Of a stretch of DNA of 32,446 bases, positions 23,324 through 31,499 are shown one piece after another. The stretch is from the NCBI GenBank assembly GCA_902796555.1, contig CADBPR010000101.1, positions 1 to 32,446 of the forward strand. Reading direction: 5' to 3'. Made by a program: the position numbers and the translations under genes. Every line of letters begins with the position of its first letter. Position 1 is the stretch's first letter. The stretch is from an uncultured Bacteroidia bacterium. Lineage in GTDB: Bacteria; Bacteroidota; Bacteroidia; Bacteroidales; UBA932. The notes under the pieces were generated by a model. It saw nothing but the letters and a program-made list of their open reading frames with translations. It was not told the DNA's origin and did no database searches.

Positions 23324-26311
23324 ATGCGTGACGAATGGGACGACATCCCGCAGGAAATGGATGAGGAAGACGCCGAGCAGCAGCCGGTTCAGGAGACCGA
23401 TGCCCGCACTTCGGGCAAATTTGCCAAACTGCTGGGCGAGGACAGCCGGAAGTTCAAGCTCTCCGGCATGTTCAAGGACTGGTTCTTGGACTACTCTTCC
23501 TATGTCATTCTGCAACGGGCCGTTCCGCATATCGTGGACGGACTCAAGCCGGTGCAGCGCCGGGTGCTCCACGCCATGTGGCGAATGGACGACGGACGGC
23601 TCACGAAGGTGGCCAATATCGTCGGACAGGCGATGCAGTTCCACCCGCATGGTGACGCCAGTATCCTGGGCGCCCTGGTCCAGCTGGGCCAGAAAGGCTA
23701 TGCCATTGACTGCCAGGGAAACTGGGGCAACATCCTGACGGGCGACAGCAATGCCGCCGGCCGATACATCGAGGCCCGGCTCAGCAAGTTCGCCAAAGAA
23801 GTGGTTTTCGACCCGAAAATCACCAACTGGATGACCTCCTACGACGGCCGCAACCAGGAACCGACCGAATTGCCGGTGCGCTTCCCGCTGCTGCTCGCAC
23901 AGGGCACGGAAGGCATTGCCGTGGGTATGGCCTCCAAGATTCTGCCCCACAACTTCAACGAGTTGCTGGACGCTTCCATCGCCATCCTGAAAGGGGAACC
24001 GTTCGAGCTTTATCCCGACTTCCCGACCGGCGGTTTCGCCGATTGCTCGAAATACATGCAGGGCCAGCGGGGCGGTACGGTCAAGGTCCGCGCCCGGATT
24101 GAGAAGCTGGACAAGAACACGATTGCGATTACCGAAATCCCTTACGGCAAGACCACCCATGTGCTGATTGACTCCATCCTGAAAGCCAAGGACAAGGGGA
24201 AAATCAAGATTAAGAAGATCGAGGACATGACCACCTCCAAGGTGGACATCGTGATTCATCTGCCCAACGACGTGTCGCCGGACAAGACGATTGACGCCTT
24301 GTACGCCTTCACGGACTGCGAAGTGACGATTAACCCGAACGCGTGCGTCATCAAGGACAACAAGCCTGAATTCATGACGGTCAACGCGATTCTGGAGTAC
24401 AACACCGAGCACACCAAAGACTTGCTGGGCAGGCAGTTGCAGATTCGTCTGGACGAACTGGAAAACGAGTGGCACTACGACTCCCTGGAGCGTATCTTCT
24501 TCGAGGAGGGCGTGTACAAGATTCTGGAAGAGACCCGGCACAAGACCTGGGAGGAGCAGAAACAGGACATCCTGGACCGTATGCTCACCTACCAGCACCT
24601 GGTCCGCCGCGCCATCGTGATGGAGGACATCGACAAGCTCGTGGAGAAGCCGGTGCGCAAGATTTCCAAGTTCGACGCCAAGGCGATGGACGAAAAGATC
24701 CGTTCCATCGAAGAGCAGATGGAGGCCGTGAAATACGACCTGGCCCATCTGGTGGCGTATACCATCAACTGGTTCGAGGGCTTGAAGAAGAAGTACGGCG
24801 ACAAGTTCCCGCGCCTGACCGAAATCACCAGTTTCGAGACGATTGCCGCCACGAAGGTGGTGAACAACAATGCCAAACTCTACGCGAACCTGGAAGCCGG
24901 CTTCGTGGGCATCGGCCTGAAGGCGGCGGACGGCGGCACCTTTGTCAGCGAGTGTTCCGACCTGTCGGAAATCATCATCATCGGCAAGGACGGCCGCTAC
25001 AGCGTGGCCAAGGTCAGCGACAAAGCCTTCTTCGGGGAACACCTGCTCTATGCCGGCGTGTTCAACCGGGGAGACGAGCGGACCATCTACAATGTCATCT
25101 ACCGGGACGGCAAGGCCGGCGCTTATTACGCCAAGCGTTTTGCAATCACCTCCGTCACCCGTGACAAGGAATACAACATCACCCCGGGTACACCCGGGTC
25201 TGAAATCGTCTGGTTCACGGTCAACCACAACGGTGAGGCCGAGACGGTGCGGGTTCAGCTGCGCCCGAAGGCCAAACTGAAGAAAACCAGTTTCGAGTAT
25301 GACTTCTCGACCCTGGCCATCAAGGGCAAGGCGGCCCGGGGCAACCTGGTGACCAAAAACCCGGTCCGCAACATCCAGCTGCGGTCCAAGGGTATCTCGA
25401 CCATCAGCGGCAAGGACATCTGGTACGACGCCGATGTCCAACGGCTCAACGAGGATGCCCGCGGCCTGTACCTGGGCCAGTTCGAGGCGGAAGACAAGGT
25501 GCTGGCCATCTTCACGAACGGCACCTACTATACGACCAGTTTCGACCTCAGCAACCGTTACCAGGGCGACGTGCTCCGCATCGAAAAATTCGACGAGGAC
25601 AAGACATGGACGGCCCTGTACTGGGACGCCGTTGCCAAAGCGTTCTATATCAAGCGTTTCTCCTTCGTATTGAGCGACAATACGGCCCTGCCGTTCATCT
25701 CGGACGCCAAGGGTTCCTATCTGGTGGCCATTTCGGACGACCTGCACCCGCAGGTGGTGGTCACATTCGGTGGAAAATACGCCGCGCGTCCGGCGGAAAC
25801 GATTGACGCCGAAGAATTTATCGCCAAGAAAGGCCTCGCCGCCAAGGGCAAGAAATGCCACAGCTACGACCTGGCCGCTGTCGCTTTCGGCGAGCCGCTG
25901 CACAAGCCCGAAGACGATTTGCCGGAGGAGGACGCCGTGATGGACGACGATGGGGACATGCCGGAAGGAGAAGCCCCGTCGGTAAACGTTGATTCCGCGC
26001 AGACGGCCGGCGACAGCGCTGGGGAAAGCTCCGCGGCAACAGACGACGATGGGGCAGCGGGCAAGGATTCCGATGCGGCAGCGGCGGATATCCCGGAAGC
26101 AGCGGTTTCCGGCCCGGCAGCGGGTACGGATACAGCGGCGCCGGGCGAAGCGGTAAACCTTACCGATATCCTCGAAGCCCCGATAATGGATGTTCCGCAG
26201 ACACCTGCCGAACCCGCCAAAAAGCCAAAAAAAGGCGCCCGGGCCGGTGATATCATCGACCTGTCGATAGACGACATCCCTGACGATGAACCGACCCTCT
26301 TCGACCTTTGA
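23324..26311 (+). CDS. parC: DNA topoisomerase IV subunit A
   Basis: This 995-residue subunit has the breakage-reunion domain (~45-530). The catalytic Tyr is Tyr148 in DSNAAGRYIEARLS, the helix-turn-helix region has MQFHPHGDASILGALVQ (~104-120), and a beta-propeller C-terminal domain extends to about residue 850. A ~130-residue acidic, Ala/Asp-rich tail follows and ends in DEPTLFDL. The gene decatenates daughter chromosomes together with ParE, which is not in this window. I call ParC over GyrA from the Bacteroidota ParC-type DNA-gate sequence and lack of a GyrA box in the propeller. It overlaps queH by 26 bases. Confidence 0.9.
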   Translation: MRDEWDDIPQEMDEEDAEQQPVQETDARTSGKFAKLLGEDSRKFKLSGMFKDWFLDYSSYVILQRAVPHIVDGLKPVQRRVLHAMWRMDDGRLTKVANIVGQAMQFHPHGDASILGALVQLGQKGYAIDCQGNWGNILTGDSNAAGRYIEARLSKFAKEVVFDPKITNWMTSYDGRNQEPTELPVRFPLLLAQGTEGIAVGMASKILPHNFNELLDASIAILKGEPFELYPDFPTGGFADCSKYMQGQRGGTVKVRARIEKLDKNTIAITEIPYGKTTHVLIDSILKAKDKGKIKIKKIEDMTTSKVDIVIHLPNDVSPDKTIDALYAFTDCEVTINPNACVIKDNKPEFMTVNAILEYNTEHTKDLLGRQLQIRLDELENEWHYDSLERIFFEEGVYKILEETRHKTWEEQKQDILDRMLTYQHLVRRAIVMEDIDKLVEKPVRKISKFDAKAMDEKIRSIEEQMEAVKYDLAHLVAYTINWFEGLKKKYGDKFPRLTEITSFETIAATKVVNNNAKLYANLEAGFVGIGLKAADGGTFVSECSDLSEIIIIGKDGRYSVAKVSDKAFFGEHLLYAGVFNRGDERTIYNVIYRDGKAGAYYAKRFAITSVTRDKEYNITPGTPGSEIVWFTVNHNGEAETVRVQLRPKAKLKKTSFEYDFSTLAIKGKAARGNLVTKNPVRNIQLRSKGISTISGKDIWYDADVQRLNEDARGLYLGQFEAEDKVLAIFTNGTYYTTSFDLSNRYQGDVLRIEKFDEDKTWTALYWDAVAKAFYIKRFSFVLSDNTALPFISDAKGSYLVAISDDLHPQVVVTFGGKYAARPAETIDAEEFIAKKGLAAKGKKCHSYDLAAVAFGEPLHKPEDDLPEEDAVMDDDGDMPEGEAPSVNVDSAQTAGDSAGESSAATDDDGAAGKDSDAAAADIPEAAVSGPAAGTDTAAPGEAVNLTDILEAPIMDVPQTPAEPAKKPKKGARAGDIIDLSIDDIPDDEPTLFDL

Positions 26312-26888
26312 CCTGCCCGCACCCGGTGAACGGGTCCTGCTGCATGCCTGTTGTGCGCCCTGCAGCGGTGCGATTGTGGAATATCTGGTCCGAGGGGGCG
26401 TGTCCCCGGTGATTTTCTATAGCAATGCCAACATCTTCCCCCGGGCGGAATATGAGATTCGGCGCGATGAATGTCGCCGTTATGCCGACTCCTACGGCCT
26501 GGAACTGGTGGAAGACCTGTACGACCATGCCGCGTGGCTGGAGGCCGTCCGCGGACTGGAGCAAGAGCCGGAACGGGGCGGACGCTGCCTGCAGTGTTTC
26601 CGTTTCCGCCTGGAACGCGCGGCCCGCTACGCCAGCGAGCAGGGATTTACGCTCCTGACCACCACCCTCGCCTCCTCCCGTTGGAAAAGCCTGGACCAGG
26701 TCAATGCGGCCGGAGAATACGCCTGCAGCCGTTACCCCGGGGTCACCTGGTGGCCGCGCAACTGGCGGAAGGGAGGTCTGCAGGAACGGCGCGGAGAAAT
26801 CATCCGCGAACAATGCTTCTATAACCAGCAATACTGCGGCTGCGAATTCAGTTTCCGCGACCGGGAATCTGTTTCGCCTCTCAGATAA
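26286..26888 (+). CDS. queH: Epoxyqueuosine reductase QueH
   Basis: This 200-residue protein has the QueH (DUF208) cysteine pattern. It runs LLHACCAPC near residues 18-26, GGRCLQCFRFRLERAA mid-protein and CFYNQQYCGCEFS near the C-terminus, plus the SRWKSLDQV segment. QueH is the iron-sulfur replacement for QueG and makes queuosine from epoxyqueuosine in tRNA anticodons. Its ATG lies inside the last 26 bases of parC; no later ATG would keep the first Cys motif intact. It ends the plus-strand operon. Confidence 0.93.
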   Translation: MNRPSSTFDLPAPGERVLLHACCAPCSGAIVEYLVRGGVSPVIFYSNANIFPRAEYEIRRDECRRYADSYGLELVEDLYDHAAWLEAVRGLEQEPERGGRCLQCFRFRLERAARYASEQGFTLLTTTLASSRWKSLDQVNAAGEYACSRYPGVTWWPRNWRKGGLQERRGEIIREQCFYNQQYCGCEFSFRDRESVSPLR

Positions 26889-26907
26889 CCTGCATTTCTC
26901 CGTATCT

Positions 26908-26954
26908 AAAAAAACGCGGGCGGCCCGCGGCAAAAATGCCAGGACCACCCGCGT
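26908..26954 (-). terminator. GC-rich Rho-independent terminator after the 45-aa ORF
   Basis: On the minus strand ACGCGGG pairs with CCCGCGT. Several further GC/GU pairs lie inside a loop that includes GGC-ATTTTT-GCC, and T7 follows directly. There is no T-run on the plus side, so it acts on minus transcripts. Confidence 0.85.
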
Positions 26955-26977
26955 TGCAGCTTAGGTTTCGAAACGGA

Positions 26978-27115
26978 TCAGCTCCAAGAGGCGATGCGCT
27001 CGCGGACCAGCCGGAAAGAGGAGGTATACCGCGGCTGCGCCTTCTGGTTCTCAGCAGGCAGAACCTGTCGGGACGGGTTCTGCACCGCACGTGTCGAAAG
27101 GTTTTCGTTTTTCAT
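26978..27115 (-). CDS. Unlisted 45-residue basic small protein
   Basis: The reading frame begins ATG AAA AAC GAA and runs 45 codons to TGA. It starts MKNENLSTRAV and ends FRLVRERIASWS. It has two Lys and six Arg against three Glu, no signal peptide and no transmembrane segment. A short C-terminal amphipathic helix is likely. It is framed by a perfect promoter (TTTG-N20-TACCTTTG, 28-59 bases upstream) and a strong terminator 24 bases after the stop. The ATG is preceded by an A-rich TATAAATT context, as in well-expressed Bacteroidota genes. I do not recognise the family. A regulatory small RNA with an incidental frame is an alternative. Confidence 0.6.
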   Translation of the reverse strand: MKNENLSTRAVQNPSRQVLPAENQKAQPRYTSSFRLVRERIASWS

Positions 27116-27142
27116 AATTTATAGTAGTTCGTTCTTCTGACA

Positions 27143-27174
27143 CAAAGGTACAATCCCCTTCGAAAACGGCCAAA
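27143..27174 (-). promoter_or_regulatory. Perfect promoter for the 45-aa ORF
   Basis: On the minus strand TTTG (complement of 27171-27174), a 20-base spacer and TACCTTTG (complement of 27143-27150) match the Bacteroidota consensus exactly. The predicted leader to the ATG is about 20-25 bases. Confidence 0.8.
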
Positions 27175-27247
27175 CGAATGTGGCAAAGTCCCCGAAAGCG
27201 ACGTAATTTTTCGCGAAAGTGGCGAAATTGCCCGATTTTGGGTGAAA
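27175..27247. other. Short region with a TTTCGCGAAA palindrome between the small ORF and menA
   Basis: This 73-base stretch has a perfect 10-base palindrome TTTCGCGAAA at 27209-27218. CGAAA recurs at 27161, 27193, 27214 and 27223. It lies upstream of the small ORF's -33 element and downstream of menA, so it could be an upstream regulatory site or part of a menA terminator. I see no T-run that settles this. Confidence 0.4.
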
Positions 27248-28156
27248 TCAGAAGAGCAGAAAGGCCGTAAAGCCGAATCCCATCAGCAGCGACAGCAGGA
27301 AAGTGGCCATGACCAGCAGCGGCAGCATCGGATCCAGGGCGCGGTCGGTCCGTGTCCAGACGCCCATCAGGTGCTTGACATACAGCGGAAGGGTCAGCAC
27401 GAAAAGATAGTGCAGGGGATCCTGGAAACGAAGCAGACAATACGTCAGGAGCAGGACCCATCCCAGGACAATCAGGACGGTCTGGTAAATACGGGCACGT
27501 TTCAGGCCCAGCCGGATGGCGACCGTAACGCGGTTCTCCGCATCCGTCTTCATATCCCGGATATTGTTGACATTCAACACCCCGACACTGAAGCAACCGA
27601 TTGCCGACGCCGGCAGGAACAGGTAGGGATGCGGAACGGCATGCGACGCCACGAAATAAGACCCCAGAACGGAAACCAGACCGAAGAAAAGGAAGACAAA
27701 CAGGTCGCCCAGGCCCCGGTACCCGTAAGGATTCCGCCCCAGCGTATATTTCATCGCACCGGCAATGGCCCCTGCGCCCAGCATCATCAGACAGATGGCG
27801 TCCAGGCTCAGCAGGGTGCCGTAGGAGACCGCAATCATGGCCAGCCCGGAGAGGATGCACAAAACGACGAAAAGCCCGATCAGGCGCTTCATCTGGGGAA
27901 TGGTCATCTCGCCGGAATTCAGGCCGTAGCCCGGACCCTGCCGGTCGGCCGTATCCGTGCCGTGGAGGACATCCCCCAGTTCGTTTGACAGGTTGGACAG
28001 AATCTGCAGGCAAACGGTTGTCAGCATAATCAGGACGGCGACCCAGGGGTCGACACGATAATCGGCCACCGCCAGCAGAATACCCAGAATCACCCCGGCC
28101 AGGGACAGGGGAAGGGTACGCAGGCGCATGGACTTCACGGCAGTACGCAGTTTCAT
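27248..28156 (-). CDS. menA: 1,4-dihydroxy-2-naphthoate polyprenyltransferase MenA
   Basis: This 302-residue membrane prenyltransferase of the UbiA superfamily has the first Asp-rich motif NELGDVLHGTDTADRQGP (~58-75) and the second motif with NNIRDMKTDAENR. Multiple hydrophobic helices follow. MenA attaches the isoprenoid tail to dihydroxynaphthoate in menaquinone synthesis. It overlaps the GT2 gene by 4 bases and is the last gene of the lepA-GT2-menA operon. No other men genes are seen. Confidence 0.93.
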   Translation of the reverse strand: MKLRTAVKSMRLRTLPLSLAGVILGILLAVADYRVDPWVAVLIMLTTVCLQILSNLSNELGDVLHGTDTADRQGPGYGLNSGEMTIPQMKRLIGLFVVLCILSGLAMIAVSYGTLLSLDAICLMMLGAGAIAGAMKYTLGRNPYGYRGLGDLFVFLFFGLVSVLGSYFVASHAVPHPYLFLPASAIGCFSVGVLNVNNIRDMKTDAENRVTVAIRLGLKRARIYQTVLIVLGWVLLLTYCLLRFQDPLHYLFVLTLPLYVKHLMGVWTRTDRALDPMLPLLVMATFLLSLLMGFGFTAFLLF

Positions 28157-28986
28157 TTGAGCTTTCGTTTCGGGAATAAAACTTTCAGATTCAAGGAGAT
28201 AAAGTGCCCAACAGCCCCGAAGAAACCTTTGCTGCGGCTGTCATACAGGAACTGTTCCTTCGGCGGACGGCCCTTCGGACTGAAAAGATAGGCATAGCGC
28301 TCCCGCAGCGGGAAACGGGCATCCCGCCAGCGTTCCACACCGGGATTGCGGTCGCAGCGCGCCAGCACACCGGGGGCGACCACGCGGGCGATGCCTTTTC
28401 GCAAAGCGCGGACGCCGTAGTCATAATCGCCGAAACTGTGGCGATAGGCGGCCTCCAGGTTGCCCAGAACGCGATAGACGCTCCGGGGAACCAGCACCAG
28501 GTTGCCGTTGAAGGTATAACAGGGCGTAGGGATGGCCGGGTCGGGCTCGACGATACGGTTTGACCGGGTGCGGCCGCCGTAGCTGTACTGCCCCTGGGCA
28601 TCCACCGCCGTTCCGACGAGAATGGCCCGGTGCCGAAGGAATTCCGACGTCTCCATCAAGGTGGCCAGCGCACCTTCGTTCATCAAGGTATCGTCATTCA
28701 GCCACAGGTAGAAATCATAGTCTTCCCGGGCCGCCTCCTCCCAGGCTCTGCGCATCCCCTGGTTCCAATACAGACCGCCTTCTCCGCGCAACAGGCGGAC
28801 GGCCGGATACTGCGCCGCCACCGCGTCCGCCGTACCGTCCGTACTGCCGTCATCGACCAGATAAACGGTAAAGGAATACTTCTCCAGGGCCGCCAGGCTG
28901 TCGAACTGCCGGAAACAATTGTCCAGACAGGCGAGGGTCTTCTCCCGCCTGTTGAATACCGTCAGTAATACAGCTACCCCTAACAT
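28153..28986 (-). CDS. Glycosyltransferase family 2
   Basis: This 277-residue cytosolic protein has the GT-A core of GT2. It contains LLTVFNRREKTLACLDN (~6-22), VDDGSTDGT (~44-52) and the metal-binding LWLNDDT (~93-99). In the acceptor region PTPCYTFNGNLVLVPR and HSFGDYDYG resemble rhamnosyl/galactofuranosyl-type enzymes. It should add a sugar to LPS, capsule or glycoprotein; the donor cannot be told. It lies 49 bases downstream of lepA on the same strand. Confidence 0.87.
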   Translation of the reverse strand: MLGVAVLLTVFNRREKTLACLDNCFRQFDSLAALEKYSFTVYLVDDGSTDGTADAVAAQYPAVRLLRGEGGLYWNQGMRRAWEEAAREDYDFYLWLNDDTLMNEGALATLMETSEFLRHRAILVGTAVDAQGQYSYGGRTRSNRIVEPDPAIPTPCYTFNGNLVLVPRSVYRVLGNLEAAYRHSFGDYDYGVRALRKGIARVVAPGVLARCDRNPGVERWRDARFPLRERYAYLFSPKGRPPKEQFLYDSRSKGFFGAVGHFISLNLKVLFPKRKLK

Positions 28987-29015
28987 TTTAAAGAATGATA
29001 AAACAGTTATCGTCT

Positions 29016-29031
29016 ATGCCACCCGTGGCAT
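29016..29031. other. Short hairpin between lepA and GT2
   Basis: ATGCCA (29016-29021) and TGGCAT (29026-29031) form a 6-base stem with a 4-base loop, only 5 bases past the lepA stop. No strong T-run follows on the minus strand, so a processing or attenuating hairpin is more likely than a full terminator. Confidence 0.4.
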
Positions 29032-29035
29032 CATC

Positions 29036-30823
29036 TTAATCCAGTTTCAATACGGCCATGAAAGCACTTTGCGGCACCTGCACCGTTCCAATCTGGCGCA
29101 TACGCTTCTTTCCCTCTTTCTGTTTTTCCAGCAACTTGCGCTTACGCGTAATATCGCCGCCGTAACACTTGGCGGTCACATCCTTCCGCACCTGTTTGAC
29201 CGTTTCCCGAGCGATAATCTTGGCGCCGATGGCCGCCTGAATAGGGATGTCGAACTGTTGGCGGGGAATGAGGTCTTTGAGCTTGACGCACATTTTGCGG
29301 CCGAAATCATAGGCGTTGTCCTCATGAATGAGGGAGGACAGGGCGTCGGCCGGCTCGCCGTTGAGCAGGATATCCAGTCGCACGAGGCGGGCGGGGCGGT
29401 AGCCGGTGATATGGTAATCGAAGGAGGCATAGCCACGGGATACCGTCTTGAGCTGGTCGTAGAAACCGAAGACGATTTCGGAGAGGGGCATGTCGTAGTT
29501 GAGTTCCACCCGGTCGGACGTGATAAAATGCTGCCCCGTGAGCGTGCCGCGGCGGTCCAGGCAGAGCTTCATGATGGCCCCGAAATAGTCCGATTTGGAG
29601 ATAATCTGGGCCCGGATGAAGGGTTCCTCGATATGGTCAATCAGCGTGGGGGCAGGCATGCCCGAAGGGTTGTGGACGTCCATTACTTCGCCCTGGGTCG
29701 TAAAGACCTTGTACGAGACGTTGGGGACGGTGGTGATGACATCCATATTGAACTCGCGGAAGAGCCTTTCCTGAACGATTTCCAGGTGCAGGAGGCCCAG
29801 GAAGCCGCAGCGGAAGCCCGAGCCCAGCGCCAGGGAGGATTCAGGCTCATAGACGAAGGAAGCGTCGTTGAGCTGGAATTTCTCCAACACGGAGCGGAGT
29901 TCTTCAAATTTGGAGGCATCCACCGGATACATACCCGCGAATACCATGGGCTTGACTTCTTCGAAGCCGGCGATGGCGGTTGTGCAGGGATTGTCCTGGG
30001 TGGTGATGGTGTCGCCCACCTTCACCTCGGTGGCGCTCTTGATGCCGCAGATGGCGTATCCTACGTCGCCGCAGCTGATGCCGTCGGTCGGGACAAGTTT
30101 CATTTTCAGAATGCCGACTTCGTCCGCCACATAGTCCATGCCGGTATTGAAGAAACGGACGCGGTCACCTTTGCGCAGCGCGCCGTCGAACACCTTGAAG
30201 TAGGCGATGACCCCGCGGAAGGGGTTGAATACGGAGTCGAAAATCAGGGCGCGCAGGGGGGCCTGCGGATCGCCCTTGGGTGCCGGAATCTTCTCGACGA
30301 TGGCATCCAGGATGGGCGCGACGCCTTGCCCGGTGCGGGCGGAGACTTTGAAAACATCTTCCGGGTCACATCCGATCAAGTCGCATATTTGGTCTGTAAC
30401 CACTTCTACCTGAGCGGCTTCCATGTCGATTTTGTTCAGGACCGGAATGATTTCCAGGTTGTGGTCCACGGCCAGGTAGAGGTTGGAAATCGTCTGTGCC
30501 TGAATACCTTGGGAGGCATCCACGACCAGCAGGGCGCCTTCGCAGGAGGCGATGGACCGGGACACCTCGTACGAGAAATCCACATGCCCGGGGGTATCAA
30601 TCAAGTTCAGGAGGTACTTTTCCCCCTTGTACACGTATTCCATCTGGATGGCGTGGCTCTTGATGGTGATGCCTTTTTCTTTTTCGAGGTCCATATCGTC
30701 CAGCACCTGGTTTTCCATGTCGCGGTCGGACAAGGTCTTGGTCAGTTCCAGCAGACGGTCCGCCAGGGTACTTTTGCCGTGGTCAATATGGGCGATGATA
30801 CAGAAATTCCGGATATGTTTCAT
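29036..30823 (-). CDS. lepA: Elongation factor 4 / LepA
   Basis: This 595-residue GTPase has G1 AHIDHGKST (11-19), G3 DTPGH (76-80) and NKID (130-133). The LepA domain order runs through to the basic C-terminal domain with [22 protein letters not shown], which is diagnostic for EF4/LepA. It acts on ribosomes during initiation and biogenesis. A TATCTTTG -7 element at 30849-30856 (minus) should start the lepA-GT2-menA transcript. Length and sequence look normal. Confidence 0.96.
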   Translation of the reverse strand: MKHIRNFCIIAHIDHGKSTLADRLLELTKTLSDRDMENQVLDDMDLEKEKGITIKSHAIQMEYVYKGEKYLLNLIDTPGHVDFSYEVSRSIASCEGALLVVDASQGIQAQTISNLYLAVDHNLEIIPVLNKIDMEAAQVEVVTDQICDLIGCDPEDVFKVSARTGQGVAPILDAIVEKIPAPKGDPQAPLRALIFDSVFNPFRGVIAYFKVFDGALRKGDRVRFFNTGMDYVADEVGILKMKLVPTDGISCGDVGYAICGIKSATEVKVGDTITTQDNPCTTAIAGFEEVKPMVFAGMYPVDASKFEELRSVLEKFQLNDASFVYEPESSLALGSGFRCGFLGLLHLEIVQERLFREFNMDVITTVPNVSYKVFTTQGEVMDVHNPSGMPAPTLIDHIEEPFIRAQIISKSDYFGAIMKLCLDRRGTLTGQHFITSDRVELNYDMPLSEIVFGFYDQLKTVSRGYASFDYHITGYRPARLVRLDILLNGEPADALSSLIHEDNAYDFGRKMCVKLKDLIPRQQFDIPIQAAIGAKIIARETVKQVRKDVTAKCYGGDITRKRKLLEKQKEGKKRMRQIGTVQVPQSAFMAVLKLD

Positions 30824-30848
30824 TCTTACTGATTTTCTTAATAACCTA

Positions 30849-30879
30849 CAAAGATAATCAATTTATCTTTCTATCTTTG
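30849..30879. promoter_or_regulatory. Divergent promoter pair with mirror-image -7 elements (lepA / 30901 gene)
   Basis: CAAAGATA (30849-30856, minus-strand TATCTTTG) faces TATCTTTG (30872-30879, plus strand) across 15 bases. An inner AAAGATAA/TTATCTTT inverted repeat (30850-30857, 30863-30870) is also perfect. The minus element should serve lepA and the plus element the secreted-protein gene at 30901. Confidence 0.65.
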
Positions 30880-30900
30880 CCGAGACTAACAGCAAAATGC

Positions 30901-31455
30901 ATGAAAAAGGTGATTCTTTGTATCATGACGCTTCTGATGGGCCTGTCCCTGTCGGCGCAGGAGCATCTGGCGTTTGAGGGCGTCCCCATCTGCGGCGACG
31001 TCCCGGCCTGTGTCAAAGCCTTGCGGAGCAAGGGATTCAAGCCGAAAGTCCGCCATGAGCAGAACCTGCTGGTCGGCAAACTCTATGGCGAGCCGGTCAG
31101 CCTGATGATAGCACAGACCGCGCAGAGCGAGACTCCGTATCTCTTTCTGGTTACCTATCCCCAGAGCAGTTCCTGGGACGCGCTGAAGAGCCAGTACGAG
31201 TATGTCAAGATGCGCCTGACGGCCTTCTACAATACGCCGACGAATGAGATGGAGTCCTTTGCCTATCCCTATACCGAGGCGGACGGGCTGCGCGCGGTGG
31301 AGTACGGAAAGTGCCAGTATGTGACCACCTGGGCCCTTCCCGAAGGGGAGATTTCGCTGTCTTTGTCCCAGGAGGCCCAGGTCCGGATTTTCTGGATTGA
31401 CCGCGCCGGCCGGGAACGGGCCGAGGCCGAAGCAGGCGGCGGGAGGAGTGAGTAG
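30901..31455 (+). CDS. Small secreted protein of unknown function
   Basis: This 184-residue protein starts at ATG 30901 with a Sec signal (MKKVILCIMTLLMGLSLSAQ). A longer TTG start at 30877 would overlap the promoter -7 element and bury the signal, so I reject it. The body has ICGDVPACVKALRSKGFKP near the N-terminus and an aromatic/Gln-rich centre, with no motif I recognise. The C-terminus is Arg/Glu/Gly-rich. It is likely periplasmic. It stands alone between lepA (divergent) and the 31500 gene, which has its own promoter. Confidence 0.7.
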   Translation: MKKVILCIMTLLMGLSLSAQEHLAFEGVPICGDVPACVKALRSKGFKPKVRHEQNLLVGKLYGEPVSLMIAQTAQSETPYLFLVTYPQSSSWDALKSQYEYVKMRLTAFYNTPTNEMESFAYPYTEADGLRAVEYGKCQYVTTWALPEGEISLSLSQEAQVRIFWIDRAGRERAEAEAGGGRSE

Positions 31456-31464
31456 GGCGGGCCA

Positions 31465-31495
31465 TTGGAGATACGCCATTTTTTATTTATCTTTG
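31465..31495 (+). promoter_or_regulatory. Promoter giving an apparently leaderless mRNA (31500 gene)
   Basis: TTGG at 31465-31468, in the -33 position (TTG with a 20-base spacer), and TATCTTTG at 31488-31495 are followed by only four bases before ATG 31500. The expected transcription start is at or inside the start codon. Confidence 0.6.
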
Positions 31496-31499
31496 CAAC

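Noticed and set aside
22352-25903. A 1183-codon open frame on the minus strand
   Set aside because: It lies antisense to era and parC, whose protein families and motifs are unmistakable. It contains only low-complexity translation of a GC-rich shadow frame.
28919-30832. 637-codon plus-strand frame opposite lepA
   Set aside because: LepA motifs are complete on the minus strand; this frame is its shadow.
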